A program made the translations under genes and the position numbers. Positions 19,215 to 27,128 of a stretch of DNA of 58,957 nucleotides are shown here, piece after piece. The DNA is from an uncultured Lachnospiraceae bacterium (lineage in GTDB: Bacteria > Bacillota > Clostridia > Lachnospirales > Lachnospiraceae), in NCBI GenBank assembly GCA_905203555.1, contig CAJKWK010000010.1:1-58957 (forward strand), read 5' to 3'. Position 1 is the stretch's first letter; the number at the start of each line of letters is the position of its first letter. The notes below the pieces were generated by a model. It was not told the DNA's origin and did no database searches. It worked only from the letters and a program-made list of their open reading frames with translations.

Positions 19215-19751
19215 ATGACATTAAATGAATATTTTGCCCAGAGAGGCTTTGATAAAGACAAGGGATTAAAGCAGTATGACGCATTTGAAACACCTATTCC
19301 GATTGGGTATACAAAAGGGTGTACCAGACATTTGGTTAAAGCGCTCAGTCGGCCAGAAATCAAAATCCAGCCACAGTTAGGACATCTTTATGCACGACCG
19401 CAATATGAACAGGCAGTTCAGGCGATGATGGACATTTACCAGACACATCTTGCTCATGATCTGCTGCAGAATGTCTTTGAACGGGATATCCCTCCTATCG
19501 CCAAGCCGGAAGATTACGATCAGATTCCTATGGAGGTAGTCCATGAAATCCTGACTCGTTTCTATCCTTCTGATTACAACTGGCTGCACGACAGAGATGG
19601 GGCTTGGCCGACTCAGAGAGGCTATGTAGATCCGGTTCAGCATTCTGCTCCAATGAGACAGTTACTTCAGGATGCAGAAATCAGAGAACGCGCATTTCAT
19701 ATCCAGATGCTGGAAAACGAGAGGGATGATGACGAAGAATATTACGGTTGA
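19215..19751 (+). CDS. Unknown soluble protein, lone plus-strand gene (178 aa)
   Basis: No family was recognised. It starts MTLNEYFAQRGFDKDKG, with AAAGGGG seven to thirteen bases upstream of the ATG. There is no signal peptide or membrane segment. The middle part is rich in His, Tyr and Gln (LGHLYARPQYEQAVQAMM), and the C-terminus is acidic (ENERDDDEEYYG). It carries its own CATAATTA promoter motif and a strong terminator, so it is a self-standing unit transcribed away from the 520-aa gene. Divergent placement between the transfer and replication-type genes would fit a regulator, but no DNA-binding fold is evident by eye. Confidence 0.8.
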   Translation: MTLNEYFAQRGFDKDKGLKQYDAFETPIPIGYTKGCTRHLVKALSRPEIKIQPQLGHLYARPQYEQAVQAMMDIYQTHLAHDLLQNVFERDIPPIAKPEDYDQIPMEVVHEILTRFYPSDYNWLHDRDGAWPTQRGYVDPVQHSAPMRQLLQDAEIRERAFHIQMLENERDDDEEYYG

Positions 19752-19847
19752 TCGCTCTACATGCGGAGACCATTGCTTCCAGTAGCAGCTTGTCTGCGGA
19801 AAAAATGTGATCCGAACATAGCTGATACCGAAATAGTTCGACATAAC

Positions 19848-19894
19848 AAAAGACCAGGTTATAAAAGTTTCCTGGCCTTTTGTTTTTTTTTTTT
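19848..19894. terminator. Terminator between convergent genes
   Basis: AAAGACCAGG and CCTGGCCTTT flank a 13-base loop, followed on the plus strand by a run of about 12 T. It serves the plus-strand gene and could also act on the minus-strand cold-shock gene. Confidence 0.85.
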
Positions 19895-19903
19895 GATTGA
19901 TTG

Positions 19904-20110
19904 CTACTGGATTACGGTAACATTTCTTGCCACCATACGCCCCTGCTCGTCCTGTCCGATTTCAAATTCTACCTGGTCGTTCTTATGCAGTTTTTTGAAC
20001 TCACTCTCCTGCATAATGCCGGAATAATGGACAAAATAATCCTGACCATCCTCTCCAACAATAAACCCAAATCCTTTGCGTACATCGAACCACTTTACTG
20101 TTCCTTTCAT
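19904..20110 (-). CDS. csp: Cold-shock domain protein
   Basis: The 68-residue single cold-shock domain shows MKGTVKWFD, RNP1 (KGFGFI) and an RNP2-like YFVHYS. CSD proteins bind single-stranded RNA or DNA and act as RNA chaperones. The ATG at 20110 has AAAGGAG upstream; a TTG two codons earlier is the alternative. Its CATAATTA motif is about 106 bases upstream, leaving a long leader as in many cold-shock genes. A CATAAT also lies close to the start near 20134. Confidence 0.95.
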   Translation of the reverse strand: MKGTVKWFDVRKGFGFIVGEDGQDYFVHYSGIMQESEFKKLHKNDQVEFEIGQDEQGRMVARNVTVIQ

Positions 20111-20215
20111 GTTCAAAATCTCCTTTTTAATTTTTTTTTGTATTATGATGTAATACTTCCTCTAAACAACTTCGTTGATATAAGGTTTTTTCGTGGAAGC
20201 TTATCATTTACATTT

Positions 20216-20223
20216 TAATTATG
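20216..20223 (-). promoter_or_regulatory. CATAATTA promoter motif for the cold-shock gene
   Basis: CCCATAATTAAAATG on the minus strand. It would give a leader of about 100 bases before the start at 20110. Confidence 0.55.
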
Positions 20224-20249
20224 GGAGGAATCTTTAAATCTTTGGTTTT

Positions 20250-21341
20250 TTACTCAATAATATTGGAATCTATCACTTTTCTGTAAATATCCGGATGCTC
20301 CGCCAGTAGTTTTTTTACATTCTTTTCCTGCATAATTGTAAACTCATCTTCTCTTCCCATGATAACCGTGATGGAGAAATATTTTTTTGCGGGTGTTACA
20401 TAATTATAGATTTTGGCCTGGTATTCCCCAAGTTTCTTTTCAACTGATAAATACATTGTGGCTGTCTGTGTGTCATACAAGATATCATCCCGGATAATCT
20501 GACAAGTTGGGATATGTTTTTTCAGGTAACGCTCCTCCTTTCTTGCTTTGGATACGAAGCGCTTATACCACCATGGATACCAAACATTGTGTTCCAACAT
20601 GTAATCCATCCATTCGTCCGAGATACGCCGTTTTCCTTTGGTTGTTTCATACATCGCTGGAGAAGAACGCTTTTCCTGTTTTTCTGATTCTGGATCTAAC
20701 TCTTTTTCTTCCGTTTTTTTATCTTCTTTCTCCTGTTGCTGTTTTCCACTATCTTTTGAAACATTTGCTGAATCCTGAGATTCTAAAAAAGAATCATTGA
20801 CATGCTCTTTCGTTTCTGGATGATCCGATGCCTGTTCAGATGAATTTGCTTCTGATTCTGACGATGTCCGTTCCAATAACTCAGTCTTTTCTTCTTCTGG
20901 AGTTGTAGATGGCTTCCCTATTTTTTCATTAATATCTATCCGTATATTTTGAAAAAATGAGGTTATTTTTGCGAATAAATTTGCCTTTGGAGCAGAATTC
21001 GTATCTGAATTATCCGATGTTTCTATGGATTCTGTTCCCATCATTTCTTCCGGTAATTCTGTTTCTGGTGTATTTTCAGATTCTGTTATGTCATCAGTAG
21101 TGTTTAATGACTCTGATGCTTCTATATCAGGTGTCTTTATCGTATCTTCTGGCGGTATGTCGTCTTCCCAGAACTGCACAGTACAGGTTCCAAGTTTTTC
21201 ATATCCACAGCAGCTGCACTGGTATACCAAAGCATCTGCATGATAATCAAACGGCCCACATGTGAATACCCTGGGTAACACCTCACATGTCATTTGGTGA
21301 CCGCAAATTTCACAGGCTTTATTCTCTTGCTTTTCTGTCAC
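20250..21341 (-). CDS. Zinc-ribbon protein with acidic low-complexity middle (363 aa)
   Basis: The N-terminus has a four-Cys zinc-ribbon-like element (CEICGHQMTCEV, then YQCSCCGYEKLG). Residues of roughly 70-220 are low complexity, rich in Glu, Ser and Thr, and probably disordered. A conserved-looking basic C-terminal domain follows (RRISDEWMDYML, VWYPWWYKRFVSKARKEERY, TQTATMYLSVEKKLGEYQAK). The start is a GTG with AAGGAGG upstream. It is the last gene of the sigma-factor operon. No function was recognised; zinc ribbon plus co-transcription with a sigma factor makes a nucleic-acid or RNA-polymerase-linked role worth testing. Confidence 0.8.
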   Translation of the reverse strand: MTEKQENKACEICGHQMTCEVLPRVFTCGPFDYHADALVYQCSCCGYEKLGTCTVQFWEDDIPPEDTIKTPDIEASESLNTTDDITESENTPETELPEEMMGTESIETSDNSDTNSAPKANLFAKITSFFQNIRIDINEKIGKPSTTPEEEKTELLERTSSESEANSSEQASDHPETKEHVNDSFLESQDSANVSKDSGKQQQEKEDKKTEEKELDPESEKQEKRSSPAMYETTKGKRRISDEWMDYMLEHNVWYPWWYKRFVSKARKEERYLKKHIPTCQIIRDDILYDTQTATMYLSVEKKLGEYQAKIYNYVTPAKKYFSITVIMGREDEFTIMQEKNVKKLLAEHPDIYRKVIDSNIIE

Positions 21342-21370
21342 TTTCTCTCCTCCTTTTCTTCATGGAAAGA

Positions 21371-21388
21371 CGGCGGGAATTCCCGCCG
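21371..21388 (-). other. Perfect 18-bp palindrome between two genes of the sigma operon
   Basis: CGGCGGGAATTCCCGCCG lies 13 bases past the stop at 21402 and about 30 bases before the next start. No U-run follows on the minus strand (TCTTTCC), so an attenuator, RNA-processing hairpin or operator is more likely than a full terminator. Confidence 0.6.
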
Positions 21389-21401
21389 CCAAAACGGTTA
21401 A

Positions 21402-22664
21402 TTACGGAAACTGAATTAATTCATACCCTGTACCATCTGCTTTTTTCTGCACGCGCCATTTAATGTCATCTCCATCTCGGAATGTACCGGAGGTTTTGAT
21501 TTTGCCATATTCGTTCACGACATATGATTTTCCAGCTACTGTTACTAATTCCCATTCTCCTGTAGAAGATTCTACCAGTTCTCCATCCTGATACAGGTAA
21601 TTATTCTTAACCCCTGTAAAGTCAGAACCCTTTATACCAATAGTACCACTGGTGTTGAAATACATCGTTTGCCCATCATATCCATACCAATCATCGTACT
21701 CAATGGTTACTCGACCAGTTTTCATTGCGCCGTCATCCGGTGCTCCGAAATAATAAAGAGTACCGTCTGTTCCTTTGACGATGCCATGCTGCATCAGACC
21801 CACACTGTCGAAACAGTAATATTTGTTTCCGATTTTCGCCACTCCAAGATTATCTGCAATCTGCGTAGTACGATAGTCGGCAGTATAAGGGCGTCCATGT
21901 CTTAAATAATACCAGCCTTCTGGATGCTCAATCGTGGCATCAAAAGAATCTTCTCCGTCATGATACACCCAGCCATCTAGCCTGTCTCCGTTCCCCAGGC
22001 GATAATATTTGCAGACAGTCTCACCATCCGTAAATTCTACCCAGCCATCACACATTAAACCGTCATCATTGAACGCATAATAAACACCATCAACGTTCTT
22101 TTCCTGCCCCTTCACGATTTTTCCTTTGGCTGTCGTGTAATACCATCCTGGTTCGTAGTCATCTTCTCCTCCGTCCTGGATGTAATGCCATCCGGGTTTG
22201 TAAAGATCAGTCCCCTCACCAAAGTAATATGTATACCCATCCTCTCCATCGTTCCATCCAGTATCCAGGTGGTAATCGGTAAAATGGTATTGGACTCCGT
22301 TCAGGATCAGATACCCATCTTCTTTTGCTTTTCCAGTAGATCCGAAGTAATACCAATATGTATCCTCGTCTTCTTCCCCCTGAAGATTCTTCCAACAATT
22401 ACTGACTCGCTTTCCTTCGCCATCAACATAGTATAGTCCTTCTCCGGTATCAATTAACGCATTGGTTACCATCACTCCGTCCTCACCAAGGTAATACATG
22501 TCATTTTGTGACCGACGCCAGCTATCCGTTACATAATTCCCATTACTGTCCGTATAGTACCAATCGTTTCCTTGTTTCTCCCAGCCGGCAGCATAAACCG
22601 GCGTAACTGCTGTTAGCGATAACATGGTTACCGCCATTGTAATGATTGTTCTTTTTATAAACAT
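21402..22664 (-). CDS. Secreted choline-binding-type repeat protein (420 aa)
   Basis: The signal peptide (MFIKRTIITMAVTMLSLTA, cleavage near VYAAG) is followed by choline/glucan-binding-type repeats along nearly the whole mature chain (GWEKQGNDWYYTDSNG, MYYLGEDGVMVTNAL, GWYYTTAKGKIVKGQ). No separate catalytic domain is visible. Such proteins coat the cell surface by binding wall polymers. GGAAAGGAG precedes the ATG. The gene begins 24 bases after the sigma-factor stop, so it is translated from the sigma operon, which ties a surface protein directly to the element's own sigma factor. Confidence 0.9.
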   Translation of the reverse strand: MFIKRTIITMAVTMLSLTAVTPVYAAGWEKQGNDWYYTDSNGNYVTDSWRRSQNDMYYLGEDGVMVTNALIDTGEGLYYVDGEGKRVSNCWKNLQGEEDEDTYWYYFGSTGKAKEDGYLILNGVQYHFTDYHLDTGWNDGEDGYTYYFGEGTDLYKPGWHYIQDGGEDDYEPGWYYTTAKGKIVKGQEKNVDGVYYAFNDDGLMCDGWVEFTDGETVCKYYRLGNGDRLDGWVYHDGEDSFDATIEHPEGWYYLRHGRPYTADYRTTQIADNLGVAKIGNKYYCFDSVGLMQHGIVKGTDGTLYYFGAPDDGAMKTGRVTIEYDDWYGYDGQTMYFNTSGTIGIKGSDFTGVKNNYLYQDGELVESSTGEWELVTVAGKSYVVNEYGKIKTSGTFRDGDDIKWRVQKKADGTGYELIQFP

Positions 22665-22688
22665 AAACTTCTCCTTTCCCTGTATTTG

Positions 22689-23675
22689 CTATGCGGTGCC
22701 GATATATCCTTTCAGTTTCGCAAGACGCTGCGGATGTTTCAGTTTTCGTATCGCCTTTGTCTCAATCTGTCGGATTCGTTCCCTTGTCACTCCATAAAAC
22801 GCCCCTACTTCCTCCAACGTTTGCGGACGGGATCCATCAAGACCAAAACGTTTTATTATGATATCATGTTCTTTTGGGGTCAGACAGGATTCCATAATCT
22901 CCTGTAAATCTGCAGAAAGACACTGTTTCATAACGATATCCTCGGTAGTTTGTGTATCTGCTGCCACAAAGTCTCCCAAGGTGCTATCCTGCTCTTCACC
23001 AATAGGTGTATCCAGTGACGCCGCATCCTGACTTAGTTCCTGAAGTAGCAGAATCTGCTGTTTGGAAAAGCCGGTTTTTTCCATCAATACATCCATAAGA
23101 TCTCGCTGTGGCAACTGCATCGCTTCTCTTTCTGCTTTTTTAAGAGTATGTATTTTTTCCATTATATGTACTGGAAGGCGAATGGAACGTCCATGATCCA
23201 TGATACTGCGCTGAATGGATTGTTTGATCCACCATGTTGCATAAGTAGTAAACCGGTATCCTAGTTCTGGATCATACTTGCTGGCAGCCTTCATAAGCCC
23301 AATAAACCCTTCCTGAACGATATCGTCATAACTGAGACCACTGGCGGTATAATGATTCGCAATCGATAATACATATCGCATATTGTGTTCGACCAGTTTT
23401 TTTGTGGCTGCTCTCACCTCTTCGTCGGAACCATATTTTACCGCCATGCCGCATTCTATTTCCTCTTCTTTTGTCAGAAGCCGGACTGAGGTTACATATC
23501 TTTGGTAAAAATCATCCGATTCTATGTCTTCCAGGTTTTCTATAGTTTCCTCGCAATTTACAAGAACATCTTCTTCTCTTTGTTCCATTTCCTGTTCAAA
23601 AAATGAGTCCATATCGTCTGTAAACGTGGGCTCATCTAAAAAATCTCTTTCGTTCGTAGTTTTATTATTATCCAT
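22689..23675 (-). CDS. Sigma-70-family RNA polymerase sigma factor encoded on the element
   Basis: The 328-residue protein has an acidic N-terminal extension (residues 1-50) in place of a full region 1.1. Region 1.2 follows (about 55-85), then region 2 (NMRYVLSIANHYTASGLSYDDIVQEG... GYRFTTYATWWIKQ, about 97-160), region 3 and region 4.2 with the helix-turn-helix TLEEVGAFYGVTRERIRQIE (about 287-306). The -10 reading helix aligns with E. coli sigma-70 without gaps through YATWWI. Gln152 matches Gln437, but Thr440 is replaced by Gln155. The gene is preceded by the same CATAATTA motif found across the window, so it may control its own expression. It heads an operon with a surface protein and a zinc-ribbon protein. 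Confidence 0.95.
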   Translation of the reverse strand: MDNNKTTNERDFLDEPTFTDDMDSFFEQEMEQREEDVLVNCEETIENLEDIESDDFYQRYVTSVRLLTKEEEIECGMAVKYGSDEEVRAATKKLVEHNMRYVLSIANHYTASGLSYDDIVQEGFIGLMKAASKYDPELGYRFTTYATWWIKQSIQRSIMDHGRSIRLPVHIMEKIHTLKKAEREAMQLPQRDLMDVLMEKTGFSKQQILLLQELSQDAASLDTPIGEEQDSTLGDFVAADTQTTEDIVMKQCLSADLQEIMESCLTPKEHDIIIKRFGLDGSRPQTLEEVGAFYGVTRERIRQIETKAIRKLKHPQRLAKLKGYIGTA

Positions 23676-23703
23676 ATTTTTCCCTTACCTTTCCTTGTTG
23701 CTG

Positions 23704-23711
23704 TAATTATG
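23704..23711 (-). promoter_or_regulatory. CATAATTA promoter motif of the sigma-factor operon
   Basis: TAAAAAAACAATCCATAATTA on the minus strand, 30 bases before the sigma start. It implies autoregulation if this sigma reads the motif. Another CATAAT with TATCCGCAAG 21 bases upstream lies at about 23759-23797. Confidence 0.65.
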
Positions 23712-23785
23712 GATTGTTTTTTTAGTGATATTGCATTTTCTAGTACAATTGTATCTTGATTATGATTTTTAGACAAAATCCAAAT

Positions 23786-23797
23786 CTTGCGGATAAG
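23786..23797 (-). promoter_or_regulatory. CTTATCCGCAAG motif upstream of the sigma gene
   Basis: CTTATCCGCAAG on the minus strand, followed 21 bases later by CATAAT. The same 12-mer occurs at 48872-48883 ahead of the giant adhesin. Confidence 0.45.
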
Positions 23798-23829
23798 AAA
23801 AATGAGATTGTTTTTCATACAGTAAAAAA

Positions 23830-23853
23830 AGAGAGTTCTCGAAAGAACTCTCT
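23830..23853 (-). terminator. Terminator of the HAD operon
   Basis: AGAGAGTTCT pairs with AGAACTCTCT around TTCG, followed on the minus strand by seven T. Confidence 0.9.
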
Positions 23854-23890
23854 GAGGATGAAAATTTGTGTTTTTAAGATTACTAAGCAG

Positions 23891-23920
23891 GAATTCTCGG
23901 TCATTCAATGGTCGAGTAGT
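23891..23920 (-). repeat. Stop-proximal hairpin, copy 1
   Basis: CTCGGTCATT and AATGGTCGAG pair with two G-U wobbles, between the HAD stop and its terminator. It resembles the perfect hairpin at 33863-33893 after the flotillin gene. Confidence 0.55.
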
Positions 23921-23931
23921 TAACTCATATT

Positions 23932-24447
23932 CTAACAATGATCATATTTTCTCCCTAGCATTCGTATTGCTTTTTCCACATGAACATCCTGAATGCCGCC
24001 TTCATATTCTGATTTACAGAAAAATCTGGTTCGAATCAGGCCAGTCTCAAATCCGACTGACCGATAGTCTTCCTCGCTGTAGTCATCATCCAGACTCATC
24101 CATGTTATGATTTCCTCTGGATGAGCATGTTGATAGCTCTCCAGAAATTGTTTAATTTCTTCCGGACGGAAACCGGTTGGAAGATTTGGAGTAAGAGAGT
24201 GAATGGAAAGCTGATATTCTTCTAATGCATGAAGTAATCGATTTTTCATATCTTTTGCACACTTTTCTTGATCATCCCAAATCTGTTTCCATGTCGAAGA
24301 CAAAACAATCCTTGTCCCCGTTGCATCCACGATTTCTTTTAACCGTTTGATGTTTTCTGGATTTAGTTCCCTTCCGGTCCGTTCGCAGTAGGGTTGACTA
24401 TTCAAGACGCCATCCACATCCAGAAAAATAAATTTCGTTAATGTCAT
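23932..24447 (-). CDS. HAD-superfamily protein, Swiss-Army-Knife RNA repair type
   Basis: The chain starts MTLTKFIFLDVDGVLNSQ, carrying the HAD motif I with Asp10 and Asp12. Motif II follows as IVLSSTWKQ, and WMSLDDDY fits the acidic motif IV. The pattern matches the HAD domain named after Swiss-Army-Knife RNA repair proteins, a phosphatase-type fold thought to process RNA ends. At 171 residues it is a stand-alone domain. The start is taken at the internal ATG five codons into the longest frame, because GGAG lies six bases upstream. It follows the zinc-ribbon gene by two bases and is the last gene of a five-gene operon. Confidence 0.85.
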   Translation of the reverse strand: MTLTKFIFLDVDGVLNSQPYCERTGRELNPENIKRLKEIVDATGTRIVLSSTWKQIWDDQEKCAKDMKNRLLHALEEYQLSIHSLTPNLPTGFRPEEIKQFLESYQHAHPEEIITWMSLDDDYSEEDYRSVGFETGLIRTRFFCKSEYEGGIQDVHVEKAIRMLGRKYDHC

Positions 24448-24449
24448 AC

Positions 24450-24998
24450 CTACTCCATCCAAAATACATCACAGCTGTCCGGATCATCTGGATTCCAGTT
24501 TTCTGCGTAATCTTCCTGGAACTCATCTTTATCAATCACCTTGTAATCCTGATCCGCAATCGTCACATACTGACTTACATCACTTTCACACTCACCTGTA
24601 TCGATCGTCGTATCTCCATTACGAGAAATGGCGACGATTTGACGTGTTTTTAAATCCACCAAGCAAGCAGAAGTGATTACGACTGTTTCTTCCCATACTT
24701 CGGTATATGTCGCTTCCACCACATGATTGATTTTGACTGGTTCTTCGGAATCGTTGCATATCCACTGACTCTCTTTGAGCTTCATGTTAGTAGGTTCAGC
24801 GTCTTCGGATAACTCTTCGTATTCCGCACCACATTTTACACAGGTAAATGGACCATATGGTTTCCCTGAATCATAAATATGCGATTCCAGTCCACCAAAC
24901 AGGTTCTCGACAAATGCCTCGTTACCATCTACTGCCACATCGGCATAGATGATCTGACGTCCAATAAACCGATCATTTCCACAACATTTACATCTCAT
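24450..24998 (-). CDS. Unknown protein with N-terminal zinc ribbon (182 aa)
   Basis: It begins MRCKCCGNDRFIGRQ and has a second pair in FTCVKCGAEYEEL, together making a four-Cys zinc-ribbon. The middle has a beta-rich VVEATYTEVWEETVVITSAC stretch and the tail is acidic (NWNPDDPDSCDVFWME). The start is placed at the ATG with GAGGAG about ten bases upstream. No family was recognised. It is followed after two bases by the HAD gene, so the pair are probably made together. Confidence 0.75.
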   Translation of the reverse strand: MRCKCCGNDRFIGRQIIYADVAVDGNEAFVENLFGGLESHIYDSGKPYGPFTCVKCGAEYEELSEDAEPTNMKLKESQWICNDSEEPVKINHVVEATYTEVWEETVVITSACLVDLKTRQIVAISRNGDTTIDTGECESDVSQYVTIADQDYKVIDKDEFQEDYAENWNPDDPDSCDVFWME

Positions 24999-25017
24999 AT
25001 TTTTTCTCCTCTTTTTC

Positions 25018-25191
25018 TTACATTTCCTCAAACACCCTGTTTTTATGTTTCGGTTTCTTCTTGCGCTGATCTGTATGAACCCGTGTACCGGTATTCATCT
25101 GCACAATTGGACCACGGTTCAGGTGGTTGTATTCTTCTAGGGCCTTCTTTCCACCTTTTTTCAGAAGGTTTACTTTTAAGTTTTTGTCCAT
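25018..25191 (-). CDS. Small basic protein (57 aa)
   Basis: This short ORF has a GGAGG nine bases before its ATG and fills the gap between the membrane protein and the zinc-ribbon gene. The chain starts MDKNLKVNLLKKGGKK and ends KKPKHKNRVFEEM. It is strongly basic and soluble, which fits an RNA- or DNA-binding peptide, though no family was recognised. The overlapping frame at 25043-25261 lacks a comparable ribosome binding site and is thought not to be coding. Confidence 0.65.
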   Translation of the reverse strand: MDKNLKVNLLKKGGKKALEEYNHLNRGPIVQMNTGTRVHTDQRKKKPKHKNRVFEEM

Positions 25192-25205
25192 CTTTTTCTT
25201 CCTCC

Positions 25206-25394
25206 TTATGACACGTATTTAAGACATTGCCATACGAAATATGCGAATCGGATGACGACAAGCGAAATCCAAAGTATCAGGAAATACACTGCCTGTTCTG
25301 AACCGATTAAGATCAAAATAACCGCTGTTAGAATCGCCATATTTCGGATATATTTCTCCCAAAATGCAGCTGTTTTCTTAAGTTTGTCGTCCAT
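25206..25394 (-). CDS. Small membrane protein (62 aa)
   Basis: Starting at MDDKLKKTAAFWEKYI, with GGCGGAGG upstream, the protein has two hydrophobic segments (MAILTAVILILIGS and AVYFLILWISLVVIRFAYFV). It begins one base after the stop of the 332-aa gene and is followed closely by the 57-aa basic protein. Unknown function. Confidence 0.7.
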   Translation of the reverse strand: MDDKLKKTAAFWEKYIRNMAILTAVILILIGSEQAVYFLILWISLVVIRFAYFVWQCLKYVS

Positions 25395-25395
25395 G

Positions 25396-26394
25396 CTATG
25401 CCTCCGCCGTTTCCATATTGAAAACATTCTTTTCTATTGCTGTATGAGCGCAGGATTTTAGCAAACCGCGAATGGCAGGATTTCTAAATTCCAGCCAGTG
25501 AGCAATCTGCAAGCTGTTTTTTGCTGTTTTTCCGGTATCCGCAAAGTATTCATTCCGGTATGTATCTACTGGCACTCCATATTTATCACGCATGCGATTA
25601 TAAGCGTAATGCAGGACGCTGTTGTGTAGTGCATTTGGGATACCCTCCAGGACTTCTTCTTTGTATCTTTGTAATGCGTTCGAATCCATTTTGTAAACGG
25701 GTTCTTTCTCTCCTCGTTTTAATTTCAGATGAGCCGGAATATCGAAATTACCCACATCTTCTTTTTTTACCGCAAGATTCGCTTTAACATTATCGATAGG
25801 AATCGTCAGTTGATTCTGATTTTTCTCTAAAAGTTCCTGAATGACAGACATGGAGGCTGCAATTTGTTTTAATGCTTTCGTCTGCTCTCTTACAGCTTCT
25901 GTCTGGAGTACAAGCAACTTTCCTATTTGAACCAGTGTATTTTCATTATGGTTACATGGAAGCTGCTCTTTCGAAGACTGTTTAGATTCCGGCCTTCTGT
26001 CCGGATATAGAATATCCTGTACCTCCTGTCTGTGAAATACGCATTTGATTATCATAAAAAACTGTTTCCGATCGCTTGCCGGAAGGCGTTTTCCAATGAG
26101 TTCACATCCCTCTTCTGTAAACATTCGGATACCTAACCTTGGATTACCGTAATTTTTGATTCCCAAAGACTTTGCCTCGTCTTCGTCTACCTTCACAATA
26201 CCTGTAGACATTGTTCGACCAATGTTTTTAAGCAACGGAGCGCAACTTGGACAGAGTCGTTTGATCTGAGCTGCAGATACAATTTTACCCGCTGTTGGGT
26301 GTTCATAAGGCTGTGTTGTTGCACAAGACTCAAACACTTCCTTTGTAACATCCTTTACTGTAATCATTTTTGAAATCCCCTTATTTTTCTCCAT
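25396..26394 (-). CDS. Unknown soluble protein (332 aa)
   Basis: No family was recognised with confidence. The N-terminal half includes a possible Cys pair (RLCPSCAPLLKNIG) and a stretch like phage anti-repressor or DNA-binding proteins (GIRMFTEEGCELIGKRL). A helical segment, probably coiled coil, runs over about residues 165-205 (LVLQTEAVREQTKALKQIAAS). The C-terminal part has LHNSVLHYAYNRMRDKYGV and YFADTGKTAKNSLQIAHWLE. AAAAGGAG precedes the ATG. It heads a five-gene operon with its own CATAATTA motif. Confidence 0.8.
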   Translation of the reverse strand: MEKNKGISKMITVKDVTKEVFESCATTQPYEHPTAGKIVSAAQIKRLCPSCAPLLKNIGRTMSTGIVKVDEDEAKSLGIKNYGNPRLGIRMFTEEGCELIGKRLPASDRKQFFMIIKCVFHRQEVQDILYPDRRPESKQSSKEQLPCNHNENTLVQIGKLLVLQTEAVREQTKALKQIAASMSVIQELLEKNQNQLTIPIDNVKANLAVKKEDVGNFDIPAHLKLKRGEKEPVYKMDSNALQRYKEEVLEGIPNALHNSVLHYAYNRMRDKYGVPVDTYRNEYFADTGKTAKNSLQIAHWLEFRNPAIRGLLKSCAHTAIEKNVFNMETAEA

Positions 26395-26434
26395 GGTTTT
26401 CTCCTTTTCTCCATGACTTATTAATATTTCATGG

Positions 26435-26442
26435 TAATTATG
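26435..26442 (-). promoter_or_regulatory. CATAATTA promoter motif of the HAD operon
   Basis: CCATAATTACCATG on the minus strand, about 42 bases before the start at 26394. Confidence 0.6.
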
Positions 26443-26481
26443 GATGGATATTACAAAAGATAAGGGAATCCTGTTATACGC

Positions 26482-26511
26482 AAAAAGAAGCTGCGCAAAG
26501 CAGCTTCTTTT
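26482..26511 (-). terminator. Terminator of the macrodomain operon
   Basis: AAAAGAAGCTGC, loop, GCAGCTTCTTTT, 12 bases past the stop at 26523. Confidence 0.9.
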
Positions 26512-26522
26512 AATGAAAACCC

Positions 26523-27128
26523 TTAAAAGATTAAAATATTATTACAGAACCATTCTGCATTTTCATGAAGCATACAAACTCCAAAGTACAATTCTCTTGG
26601 CGTTGTCGTTTCGATAATCTGGTAAGAACGTGGTTTTCTCAGAACACACCAGCTATGCTGGCGCCACATACCATCACTAGATAATGCGTATCCAGTTGCG
26701 ATACCAAAAATACCGGTATGACAATTTTTGTTTGCTTTCCATAAATACGCAGAGTTTTTATGGCATTGACACGCCTCTCCCTTCATCAATCGGAGACGTT
26801 TCTGACCGACCCAAAGTTGGCCGTATTTTATGATGTTTTCCAGATCTGGATCCTGGATGGGTAAACAGGCTTCATAACCATCTATCGAGAGTAGTAAATC
26901 ACGAAGCTGTAGCATACTTTGTTCTCTTTCAGAAAGAATACCAGTATATCCTGTTCCCCACCAATTTTGACTAACTCGTTTTTGCCAGTCCTGATCCATT
27001 GTCTGTATCTTATCCTGATACTGCACTGTTTTCTGGTTTTTAAGAAATTGAAGCAAGTCTTGTTTTGTACGAACAGGATCTTTTCCCATACACATTGTAT
27101 GCATGGCTTGCATAAGGGTTTCACTCAT
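26523..27128 (-). CDS. Unknown protein overlapping the macrodomain gene (201 aa)
   Basis: No family was recognised. The C-terminal half holds the most conserved-looking part: CHKNSAYLWKANK, then GYALSSDGMWRQHSWCVLR, IIETTTPRELYFGV. Several Trp, His and Cys residues cluster there, suggesting an enzyme or ligand-binding site. The start ATG overlaps the macrodomain stop (ATGA) and has AAAGGAG upstream, so the two are translationally coupled. Given the partner, a role in NAD or ADP-ribose chemistry is one idea, not shown by the sequence. Confidence 0.75.
   Translation of the reverse strand: MSETLMQAMHTMCMGKDPVRTKQDLLQFLKNQKTVQYQDKIQTMDQDWQKRVSQNWWGTGYTGILSEREQSMLQLRDLLLSIDGYEACLPIQDPDLENIIKYGQLWVGQKRLRLMKGEACQCHKNSAYLWKANKNCHTGIFGIATGYALSSDGMWRQHSWCVLRKPRSYQIIETTTPRELYFGVCMLHENAEWFCNNILIF

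Noticed and set aside
25043..25261. 72-codon minus-strand frame overlapping the 57-aa gene
   Set aside because: No ribosome binding site at its start; the alternative frame has GGAGG and fits the operon spacing.
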